In this document: piece by piece, positions 1 to 6,316 of the stretch
How the letters are laid out: every line of letters starts with the position of its first letter
Position numbering within the stretch: the stretch's first letter is position 1
Assembly: GCA_938003665.1 (NCBI GenBank)
Contig: CALKYI010000503.1
Location: 1 to 9,641, forward strand
DNA: 9,641 nucleotides
Source of the DNA: an uncultured Flavobacteriales bacterium
GTDB lineage: Bacteria; Bacteroidota; Bacteroidia; Flavobacteriales_D; Sanyastnellaceae
Direction: 5' to 3'
Made by a program: the position numbers and the translations under genes
Notes under the pieces: generated by a model
Told to the model about the DNA's origin: nothing
Databases searched by the model: none
The model's input: the letters and a program-made list of their open reading frames with translations, nothing else

Positions 1-97
1 ACCTAATTGAACGTAGCTTTTCATTGAGCGTGGTTTTGGTACAAGGGCAAGACATCCGGACCGGCCAGTTGGTTGCTCATGCCGAGAATTTTGCCAC
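1..97. other. Window edge, no supported gene; possible start of a downstream gene
   Basis: This short stretch lies 3' of the dioxygenase gene. On the minus strand an ATG at 24..22 opens a frame (MKSYVQLG) that runs off the window. It overlaps the stop of a 19-codon frame (ATG at 80..78, TGA at 23..21) as ATGA. Another minus frame, starting with ATG at 55..53, is also open to the edge, and so is a plus-strand frame that enters from the left and stops near 171. Eight to eighteen codons are too few to decide between them. A minus-strand gene continuing the operon is the most economical guess, but it is unproven. Confidence 0.2.
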
Positions 98-631
98 TCA
101 ATCCACGAAACGCGGATCCGTCTCCATCACTTCTCCGCAGCCTTTGCACGTTCGAAGCGACTCGCTGCCGTAGAACTCGCGGAAGCGCGGGAGGAAATCC
201 TTTTCAATGTTTTCGAGTTTGAAATACGTCTCGTGCAAGGGGTGGTTGCAGTGGTCACAAAACCAGAGCAGCCCATCCTTGGCGTCGGTGCCCGAACGTT
301 TGCATTCAATCACCAGCCCCAAAGACCCCTCCTCCCGCATGGGGCTGTGCGGCACCTTGGCCGGGTGCAAGTACATGTCGCCCGGACCCAGTTTCATGTC
401 CACGGGTTTGCCATCCTCCTGGATGCGCACGGTGATGTGGCCTTCCAATTGGTAAAATAATTCCTCCGTTTCGTTGTAGTGGTAGTCCTTTCTGGCATTG
501 GGGCCGGCCACGATCATGACGATGTAGTCGCCGCTTTCCACGTAAAGGTTCTTATTGCCCACCGGGGGCTTGAGCAGGTCGCGGTTTTCTTCGATCCACG
601 CCGTGAGGTTGAAGGGTTTGGCAATAGGCAT
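98..631 (-). CDS. nbaC/haaO: 3-hydroxyanthranilate 3,4-dioxygenase
   Basis: This cytosolic non-haem iron dioxygenase opens the ring of 3-hydroxyanthranilate to give 2-amino-3-carboxymuconate semialdehyde. That product either cyclises to quinolinate (NAD precursor) or is degraded further. The 177 residues match the usual length of the bacterial enzyme. The numbering fits what I recall of the Cupriavidus metallidurans protein: iron ligands H51, E57 and H95 and substrate arginines R47 and R99 are all present, and E109 is the likely counterpart of the substrate-binding Glu110. A second, rubredoxin-like metal site is intact, with C125 and C128 (CDHC) and C162 and C165 (CKGC). It is a single cupin domain with no signal peptide. 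The ATG start has no Shine-Dalgarno sequence, as is common in Bacteroidota. It sits 39 bases after the transporter gene and is probably the fifth gene of the GH3 operon. No other kynurenine-pathway gene is inside the window. Confidence 0.95.
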   Translation of the reverse strand: MPIAKPFNLTAWIEENRDLLKPPVGNKNLYVESGDYIVMIVAGPNARKDYHYNETEELFYQLEGHITVRIQEDGKPVDMKLGPGDMYLHPAKVPHSPMREEGSLGLVIECKRSGTDAKDGLLWFCDHCNHPLHETYFKLENIEKDFLPRFREFYGSESLRTCKGCGEVMETDPRFVD

Positions 632-671
632 GCGATGAAATTACAAACTCTTTGGCCGAGTTCAGGGTGAA

Positions 672-1592
672 TTACCCTCGGGCCTTCGAAGGCAAGCTCA
701 CCAAAGCAACGCCCGCAAAAATCGCCACCGCACACAGAACGGTCCATCCGCTCAAATCGGCCGTGTAGTCCGCTCCACCCCGCTGGCTGACCCACCAGGA
801 CAGCCCCGTAGCAAGCAACGGCTGCAGGTAGATATAGATGCTCACCACCGTCGGCTGCACATGACGCAGGGCGAAAATGTTGAGCAGGTAAGCCATGAAG
901 GTGGTCCCGATCACGACGTAAGCGACGCCTTGCCAATGCGCAGGTTCAAACGCCGACCAATCAATGGCTGCAGCCTGCTGCCACCCAATCGGCAATACAA
1001 ACAGCGCCCCAAAAACGAACACCCACGCAATCACGGTGAGCGGCTTGTACTTCGCCATGAGCGGCTTCACCAGCACCAAGTAGAAACCGTAGCTAGCCGC
1101 ATTCAACAGGATCATGAGGTCGCCTTGCCACGAGGCGTGCAGGCTCTCTTGCTGCGCGCTCAGGATGAGTAAGGCCACGGCACCGCCGCCTCCAATGAAA
1201 ATACCCAGGAGCTTGCGGGCCGTGATGGACGTGCCCAGCAACACTGCCGAAATGACCAACACCAATACCGGATTGATGGTCATGATGATGGAAGCGTTGA
1301 CCGGACTGGTCACATTCAAGCCATTGAAAAACAGCAATTGGTTGGCCGCCACCCCGGTGGCACCGCAGGCAAGCAGCCGCAGGAAATCGCTTCGTTCGAT
1401 GGACTCCCAGTTGCCGCGGGCGCGCATCGCTACACGCACCAGCCAAAAGAGTCCACCTCCGCCGATAACGCGCAACACGATGAATCCACTGGGACCCACT
1501 AAATCAGGCATCAGGCCCTTGGCCACCAGGTAATTGCACCCGTAGATGACCGCCACTAAGAGCAACGCCAGATGCGCGAGAAGCCGCTGCAT
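672..1592 (-). CDS. EamA/DMT-superfamily transporter
   Basis: This is a 306-residue inner-membrane protein of the drug/metabolite transporter superfamily, whose members usually move small metabolites or amino acids, often outward. About ten hydrophobic segments form two EamA repeats at roughly residues 7-143 and 157-299. Each repeat has a conserved proline in the matching place (INP at 106-108, LQP at 256-258). A short basic tail (SKARG) fits a cytoplasmic C-terminus. The length is normal for the family. The ATG start is preceded by an AAGGGG Shine-Dalgarno-like run at 6 bases spacing, which is unusual in this window. That run overlaps the end of the ArsC-like gene, whose stop lies 3 bases upstream, so the two are probably translationally coupled. 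The substrate cannot be read from sequence. A tryptophan or kynurenine metabolite would be a guess based only on the next gene. Confidence 0.88.
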   Translation of the reverse strand: MQRLLAHLALLLVAVIYGCNYLVAKGLMPDLVGPSGFIVLRVIGGGGLFWLVRVAMRARGNWESIERSDFLRLLACGATGVAANQLLFFNGLNVTSPVNASIIMTINPVLVLVISAVLLGTSITARKLLGIFIGGGGAVALLILSAQQESLHASWQGDLMILLNAASYGFYLVLVKPLMAKYKPLTVIAWVFVFGALFVLPIGWQQAAAIDWSAFEPAHWQGVAYVVIGTTFMAYLLNIFALRHVQPTVVSIYIYLQPLLATGLSWWVSQRGGADYTADLSGWTVLCAVAIFAGVALVSLPSKARG

Positions 1593-1595
1593 CGC

Positions 1596-1952
1596 TTACC
1601 CCTTCAAAGCTGCCCGCGCCGCCTCCACCGAAGCCTTTGCTGAGCCCGCGCAGACTTGATCATCAAACAAAAAGACCGGGCGCTTGAGGAAGGTGTATTC
1701 GTCCAGGATGAGTTGGCGGTAGTCCTGTTCCGTCAAGGCCTTATCCGCCAATCCCATGGAACGAAATTTCATGGCGCGGCGTGAGAAGAGGGCCTCATAC
1801 GAACCCGCCAATTCCTTCATTTTGTCCAAGTCCTCAGCCGCAATGCCCTCGGCTTTGATGTCCACCACGGCGCATCCGTTTTGCTCCGGTTGGAGGTCGT
1901 CAAAAATGCGCACACACGTCTTGCACGTCGGGAGGGTAAATGCCTTTTTCAT
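1596..1952 (-). CDS. ArsC/Spx-family thioredoxin-fold protein (arsenate reductase-like)
   Basis: This 118-residue cytosolic protein has the ArsC/Spx/YffB fold. An N-terminal strand leads to C10-K-T-C13 at the start of the first helix. The middle segment LFSRRAMKFR (55-64) corresponds to the family's conserved Ser/Arg region. Near the C-terminus lies the typical LKRPVFL block (89-95) followed by a glycine (G103). The length is normal for the family. In the arsenate reductase ArsC the first cysteine and nearby arginines handle arsenate with glutathione or glutaredoxin. In Spx a CxxC acts as a redox switch on RNA polymerase. The CxxC here resembles Spx or thioredoxin chemistry more than single-cysteine E. 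coli ArsC. No arsenic resistance genes are nearby, so an arsenate role is not supported by context. It starts 10 bases after the kinase gene and ends 3 bases before the transporter gene. Confidence 0.82.
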   Translation of the reverse strand: MKKAFTLPTCKTCVRIFDDLQPEQNGCAVVDIKAEGIAAEDLDKMKELAGSYEALFSRRAMKFRSMGLADKALTEQDYRQLILDEYTFLKRPVFLFDDQVCAGSAKASVEAARAALKG

Positions 1953-1962
1953 ATCAAATCGT

Positions 1963-2562
1963 TTATGCTTCTTCCATTTTTGCGATAAGCGTTTCTAGCC
2001 CCGCTTGCCAGTGTTCCGTGTTGTCCACGACCACATCCGCTTTGTTCTTCCACGGTTCGATGTGGGCAATGTCGGCAGGACGCACGTGGTTGTGCCATTG
2101 GTAGCGCACTTCTTCTTCGGTATAACCGCGTTCCGAGCCGTCCCGTTCAATACGACGCTGCAGCCGCACTTCTGCCGGAGCGTCGATGAACCCGAGCAGA
2201 TCAATCCGCTCTTCCATCGCTGGGTACGCCATGGCAAACAACCCTTCGACCACCAGCCATTCCGCAGGGGCGATGGTGATTTTTTCGGACTGCATGACGT
2301 CCCGGTTGTACGTATACGTGTCCAGTTCGATTGGACGTCCCGCGCGTAAGTGGTCGATGTCGCGCACCAGGTCAGCATCGTTGATGACTTCGGGCAAATC
2401 AAAGTTGGTTTCTCCGTTCTCATCCACCGGCAACTCGGACTTGGGGCGGTAGTAATTGTCCAACGATAGCACGGCAGCGCGTTCACCGAAATGTTCCCGC
2501 AGTCCATTCAGGATGGTCGATTTGCCGGAGCCGCTCCCCCCTATGAGTGCCAAGATCTTCAC
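1963..2562 (-). CDS. Uridine kinase-like P-loop kinase
   Basis: This 199-residue cytosolic protein of the phosphoribulokinase/uridine kinase family would transfer phosphate from ATP to a nucleoside or similar small molecule. Visible motifs are the Walker A loop GGSGSGKST (8-16), the catalytic-aspartate motif DNYY (35-38), NFDLP (53-57), a Walker B-like VVEG (104-107), the lid RRIERD..ERG (136-146) and a C-terminal IEP (168-170). Two residues that contact the nucleoside in human UCK2, as I recall them (His117 and Arg176), align without gaps to D88 and Y147, and the DHP histidine is L56. The substrate may therefore not be uridine or cytidine, and I give no udk symbol. The start is GTG, not ATG. 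It overlaps the GH3 stop by 4 bases (GTGA), which implies coupled translation. The chain is slightly shorter than E. coli Udk. The family assignment is firm, the substrate is not. Confidence 0.85.
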   Translation of the reverse strand: MKILALIGGSGSGKSTILNGLREHFGERAAVLSLDNYYRPKSELPVDENGETNFDLPEVINDADLVRDIDHLRAGRPIELDTYTYNRDVMQSEKITIAPAEWLVVEGLFAMAYPAMEERIDLLGFIDAPAEVRLQRRIERDGSERGYTEEEVRYQWHNHVRPADIAHIEPWKNKADVVVDNTEHWQAGLETLIAKMEEA

Positions 2563-4061
2563 GCGTTGTTCGATTTTTCGAGTGCAGCGGCAAAATCACG
2601 TCCATTCGCGAGCCGCGGCGGTTTGTTCTGTCCGCCCAATTTACCCAACGAGGCCATTGCGCCATTGAATGTGCCGCGTTTGACCTGTGTCAACTCGGCC
2701 GATCGCAGGATGCCGCCCGTGATCAGATCCTTGTAGTAGGGGTTCCGTTCGACCACGCCTGCATTTACAGACGCGGCGAAGGCCTCTGTATCCTGCGGCA
2801 TTTCCGCGAACTCCACGAACCATTCATGGTAGGGCAAGCCTTCCGCGGGGTTCACCACCGGCGCGACATGGAATTCTGCCACTGCACCGCCATGGGCCGC
2901 GAGCGCATCCTGCATGGCTCCTTCCACCTCTTCTGCGATCACGTGCTCGCCGAAGGCACTGGTGAAGTGCTTGATGCGACCGGTGACGATGAGGCGGTAC
3001 GGGTCAATCGAAATGAATTTGATTGTATCACCCACATCGTAGGCCCACAGCCCCGCATTGCTCGTGACAATCAATGCATACTGCACACCCAACTCCACTT
3101 CAGCTAAGGTCAGCCGCGTCGGGTTTTCATCGAAATACTCGGAAGCCGTAATGAACTCGAAGAAGATTCCTTCGTCGACGTTGAGGCGCAGGCCTTTTGA
3201 GGGCAGTTCATCCTGATAAGCAAAGAAACCCTCCGACGCCGGAAACAGCTCCACAGTCGGGACGTCACCACCAATCAATTTGCGAAAGCGCTCCCGGTAG
3301 GGTTCGAATGCCACCCCTCCGTACATGAACAGCTCCAAGTTGGGGAACACCTCTTTGACGTTGGCCGCCCCCGTGACTTCAAGCAACCGCTCGAAGTAAT
3401 TCTGTACCCACGAGGGAATGCCGCTGATCAACCGCATGTCCTCGCCTTTGGTCTCCTCCACAATTGCGTCGATTTTGGCTTCCCACGGCTCGATGCAATT
3501 GGCTTCAAAGGAGGGAAGCCGGTTGGCTTGCAGATAGCTCGGAATGTGGTGGGCAACGATGCCGCTCAGCCGCCCCATGGGCGTGCCGCCTGCGGTTTCC
3601 TGAAGTTGAGGGGATCCCTGGAGGAAAATCATCTTCCCATCCAGTAATTGGGCGCGTCCCGAATTGCTGATGAAGTGCAACAAGGCATTTCGAGCAGAAT
3701 TGAGGTGGTTCGGCATGCTGTCCCGCGTAATGGGGATGTACTTGGCGCCGCTGGTCGTTCCACTCGTCTTGCAGAAATACAGGATATCCCCTGGCCAAAG
3801 AACATCGGATTCCCCTGCTACGGCGCGATCCACCCACGGCTTGAGCTTTTCGTAATCCCGAACCGGGACGGCCGCGCAGAATTCCTCATGGGTCATGCCC
3901 GCTCGAAGGCCGTGGTCCCGGCCAAAGTGCGTCGAAGCCCCTCGCGCCACCAACTGTTCGAAAACCCGCTGTTGGTGCGCCGGTCCCGCCGACGCTTTGC
4001 GTGCTTCACGCTTTGTGCTTCGCACCGCCAACCAATGGCCGATTGCAGACTTCAACGACAT
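2559..4061 (-). CDS. GH3-family acyl-adenylating enzyme
   Basis: This 500-residue cytosolic protein belongs to the GH3 family, a branch of the ANL adenylating enzymes. Plant members activate auxin, jasmonate or other acyl acids with ATP and join them to amino acids. Bacterial members are widespread but mostly uncharacterised. The ATP-binding motifs are in the family order: TSGTTSGAKYIP at 99-110, FPASEGFF at 273-280, YDVGDTIKF at 341-349, and VTGRIKHFTSAFGEH at 359-373. A C-terminal GQNKPPR (477-483) supplies a likely adenylation-domain lysine (K480). There is no signal peptide, and the length is typical of bacterial homologues. It is the first gene of a compact five-gene group. It overlaps the kinase gene by 4 bases and starts only 36 bases after the hairpin that ends the upstream transcript. 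The acyl substrate and amine acceptor are unknown. Confidence 0.9.
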   Translation of the reverse strand: MSLKSAIGHWLAVRSTKREARKASAGPAHQQRVFEQLVARGASTHFGRDHGLRAGMTHEEFCAAVPVRDYEKLKPWVDRAVAGESDVLWPGDILYFCKTSGTTSGAKYIPITRDSMPNHLNSARNALLHFISNSGRAQLLDGKMIFLQGSPQLQETAGGTPMGRLSGIVAHHIPSYLQANRLPSFEANCIEPWEAKIDAIVEETKGEDMRLISGIPSWVQNYFERLLEVTGAANVKEVFPNLELFMYGGVAFEPYRERFRKLIGGDVPTVELFPASEGFFAYQDELPSKGLRLNVDEGIFFEFITASEYFDENPTRLTLAEVELGVQYALIVTSNAGLWAYDVGDTIKFISIDPYRLIVTGRIKHFTSAFGEHVIAEEVEGAMQDALAAHGGAVAEFHVAPVVNPAEGLPYHEWFVEFAEMPQDTEAFAASVNAGVVERNPYYKDLITGGILRSAELTQVKRGTFNGAMASLGKLGGQNKPPRLANGRDFAAALEKSNNA

Positions 4062-4090
4062 GGCGCGAAGGTACTTCTGAACCCCCCTGA

Positions 4091-4123
4091 AAAAGAAAAA
4101 GGGCGGTTCGAAAACCGCCCTTT
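4091..4123 (-). terminator. Intrinsic terminator of the downstream T9SS gene
   Basis: A perfect 11-bp inverted repeat (4098-4108 with 4113-4123) encloses a 4-base loop. Read on the minus strand, the loop is TTCG, and the stem is followed by a T-rich tract with one C (4100..4091). It begins 26 bases after the stop of the T9SS gene at 4150, the right place to end that transcript. The plus strand lacks a T tract after the stem, so it acts in the minus direction. It separates the secreted-protein gene from the GH3 gene group. Confidence 0.88.
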
Positions 4124-4149
4124 CCTCAAAGGTTGAAAGTCTGATTCAA

Positions 4150-6183
4150 TTACTTGACCATCATCTTCTTGGTCAAGCGCATACCGTCTGCAACGAGCGT
4201 GTACGTGTAAATACCGCTTTGCAAGTCCGCTACGTTCAATTCGACCTGGTGCGTACCAGCAGGCAACTGGCCACGCTGTACGGATTGGATGAGGCGGCCT
4301 TGGAGGTCACGCATCTCCACCGTCACGTTGCGAGATTGCAACATCTCGAAGCGAACCATGGTGGTACCGTTGGCTGGGTTGGGAACGTTCTGGTGCAAAT
4401 CAATGCCGTTGTAGTTGGCGATCTCATCGATGCCCACACGCTCTGACAAAATCAAGCGAATCGCTGGGGTCGCTGTCTGTGAGGTGAACCAGACAAAATC
4501 ACCAGCGCCCGTCAAACCGTAATCACCCGTAGAGTTGTCCGTGTCTGAATTGGCATTACCCAAGACGGTAAGTTCCGCTTCGCTTTCGAATTCATTGATC
4601 AAGCCGACAAAGTAAAAGTCAGCATTGGTCAACTCAATTGGATCTTCAAACGGAAGGTATACATAGTCGCTGGTTTCCACACTGCTTGGCGTCCATGCGT
4701 CATCGTATGCCCAGTATGTAGTCTCAAACGGTGAGTCTGTCAAGCCAACCGCACCATCGTACGTGTAAAGACGCGTTTCAAACTCCAAGTCGCCGCCACC
4801 ACAGTTCGGACCGAATCGAACGGTCACACCGTAGGCCATCGAGCCTTCGTTGTGCATGTGGAAGTAGTTGCCGTAGCCTGCTGGGTCGAAGAGACCGGCA
4901 ATGTCGGAGTCTTGGGGTCGGAATTCTACATCCAACGCACCTTCGTCGTCGTGACCGTACTCGTCATCTGTGTATACGATGACCTTGCTGATCACGTTGT
5001 CGTCTGGGGTTTCGTCTTCGTTAGCCGAAGCGATGGTCGCTTGCAACACGTAATTACCCGTCTCTGTTGGGGTCCAACCTGTAGCAACATATACGGTGTC
5101 TTGGGAGTTCGCCGGGCAGTTCACCGCGTTGGCGAAACTGTTCACAGTTCCGAGCTCTTCGATGGTTGAACTGAGAACGTTTCCACCTTCGTCGAGGACT
5201 TCAACGGTAACAGTGGTCTCGTCTTGGTTCGCGTTGCCGCTGTTGCGGTACAACACGCCTGCCAACAACCCGCCGTCAGCTTCTGGGATGGCCTGCTCGA
5301 GCGGTGTCACGCGGTACTCGAATACATTGAATACATCGCCGTTGGTAATCTGCACTGCTGTCAGGTCATTCGCAACGGGGTTCTCAGAGATGGTCACGTC
5401 GTCGATGCCCCAGTAGTAGTGGCTGTACGCGTCACCCGTTTCAGGCGCTTGCAAGTACGAGAAGCGCACCTGAACGTCGGCGCTATAGGCCGCGACGCAT
5501 GAGATGTCGACCGAGGTGGTCAACACGTTCGCCGACGCGGTGTTGGCCGACTCGATGAACGTCCCGTGTGCATCGAACGTGGTCCATGTCGCGCCGCCGT
5601 CGTTAGACACTTCCAAGTAAATCGGAGCGTAGGGGTAGCAGCAGTACCGGAAGTACTGTTCCCATGTGACGACGACAGAGCCTGAATTGGTCAAGTCCAA
5701 GGAAGGCGATGTGATCCAGCCTTCGGTGTTTTCATACCCCTCAGAAATGGGCGTGTTGTAGTAGTCGCAGTCAAACACCATCCAGCCGTTGTCAGCTGTG
5801 GTAGAATTGATGGTGCCGATGTTGGTCGAAAACTCGCCCGCTGGAGGTTGAACCCCTGACGGAGAGCCATCTGCGTAGTAACCGTTACCGGCCAGGTCGA
5901 CCGCTTGCCAAATCATGCCCTCGCCAGTGTCTTCCGCAGTCCAGGCGCCGATGCCGTTGTTGCCTTCGAAACCGTTAGCGAAATCTTCGTAGAACAAAAT
6001 CGTTCCACCGCCTCGCTGAGCTACTTCCAACGCAGATTCGCCGGTGCCACGCATGGCTTCAGCTTCTGCCGCTGACAAGTCTTGAGGGGTCTGTGCGAAT
6101 GTGTACACATCCGTAATGCGCTGCGCCTGTGAAGCCAACGAGAGGCCCAAGAACGCAACCAAAAGCAAAGTAAAGTTCTTCAT
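4150..6183 (-). CDS. Secreted T9SS sorting-domain protein, MAM/jelly-roll-like module
   Basis: This 677-residue protein should pass the inner membrane by Sec and the outer membrane by type IX secretion, ending on the cell surface or outside. A signal peptide spans residues 1-20 (MKNF, hydrophobic core, cleavage after SQA). The second region, about 62-267, looks like a MAM/concanavalin-type beta sandwich: a W-I-T-SPSLDL stretch, EVSNDGGATW at 191-200 and YYWGIDDVTI at 256-265. Residues about 270-405 look like an Ig/CARDB-type beta domain. Residues about 408-580 form a further beta-rich domain without a name I recognise. The C-terminal 85 or so residues are a type A sorting domain, with NVPNPANGTT at 599-608, a central DLQGRLI and a basic end (TKKMMVK). 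No catalytic motif is visible, so adhesion or matrix binding is only a guess. The chain is rich in Asp and Glu. The gene has its own terminator. Confidence 0.88.
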   Translation of the reverse strand: MKNFTLLLVAFLGLSLASQAQRITDVYTFAQTPQDLSAAEAEAMRGTGESALEVAQRGGGTILFYEDFANGFEGNNGIGAWTAEDTGEGMIWQAVDLAGNGYYADGSPSGVQPPAGEFSTNIGTINSTTADNGWMVFDCDYYNTPISEGYENTEGWITSPSLDLTNSGSVVVTWEQYFRYCCYPYAPIYLEVSNDGGATWTTFDAHGTFIESANTASANVLTTSVDISCVAAYSADVQVRFSYLQAPETGDAYSHYYWGIDDVTISENPVANDLTAVQITNGDVFNVFEYRVTPLEQAIPEADGGLLAGVLYRNSGNANQDETTVTVEVLDEGGNVLSSTIEELGTVNSFANAVNCPANSQDTVYVATGWTPTETGNYVLQATIASANEDETPDDNVISKVIVYTDDEYGHDDEGALDVEFRPQDSDIAGLFDPAGYGNYFHMHNEGSMAYGVTVRFGPNCGGGDLEFETRLYTYDGAVGLTDSPFETTYWAYDDAWTPSSVETSDYVYLPFEDPIELTNADFYFVGLINEFESEAELTVLGNANSDTDNSTGDYGLTGAGDFVWFTSQTATPAIRLILSERVGIDEIANYNGIDLHQNVPNPANGTTMVRFEMLQSRNVTVEMRDLQGRLIQSVQRGQLPAGTHQVELNVADLQSGIYTYTLVADGMRLTKKMMVK

Positions 6184-6245
6184 GTTGTGTGAATCAGATT
6201 TTCAACGCCTGAAATTACTGCATTCGAGTTGAAATCCCACGGTTT

Positions 6246-6284
6246 AAATGAAAAGAGGGGAACCCCGGTTGGGACTCCCCTCTT
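6246..6284 (-). terminator. Intrinsic terminator of the upstream T9SS gene
   Basis: A 9-bp perfect stem (6253-6261 with 6276-6284) closes a 14-base loop that can pair further with itself. On the minus strand it is followed by a short T-rich stretch (TTCATTT at 6252..6246). It starts 32 bases after the stop of the T9SS gene at 6317. The T tract is weaker than in the terminator at 4091-4123. It implies that the following T9SS gene has its own promoter within 6184-6245. Confidence 0.78.
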
Positions 6285-6316
6285 CTTTGACAGGACTTTG
6301 CCTGTATATGCCTCAA

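Noticed and set aside
3..171. Plus-strand frame open from the left edge to a TAG near 171
   Set aside because: It would overlap the end of the well-supported dioxygenase gene by over 70 bases, and its residues match no family I recognise. It is kept only as a minor alternative for the edge.
514..936. 140-codon minus-strand frame spanning the gap between the transporter and dioxygenase genes
   Set aside because: It overlaps both real genes out of frame, has a composition typical of a shadow (rich in Arg, His and Cys) and matches no family I recognise.
2547..3107. 186-codon plus-strand frame opposite the GH3 gene
   Set aside because: It is antisense to a clear GH3 protein, and its residues show no domain. 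The other plus-strand frames opposite the T9SS genes and gcvP were rejected for the same reason.
6210..6217. Possible -7 box TAATTTCA (minus strand) before the T9SS gene at 6183
   Set aside because: It differs from TAnnTTTG at two fixed positions, and no TTG lies at the right distance. The same weak string also occurs before the dioxygenase gene. A promoter is expected in 6184-6245 but cannot be pinned down.
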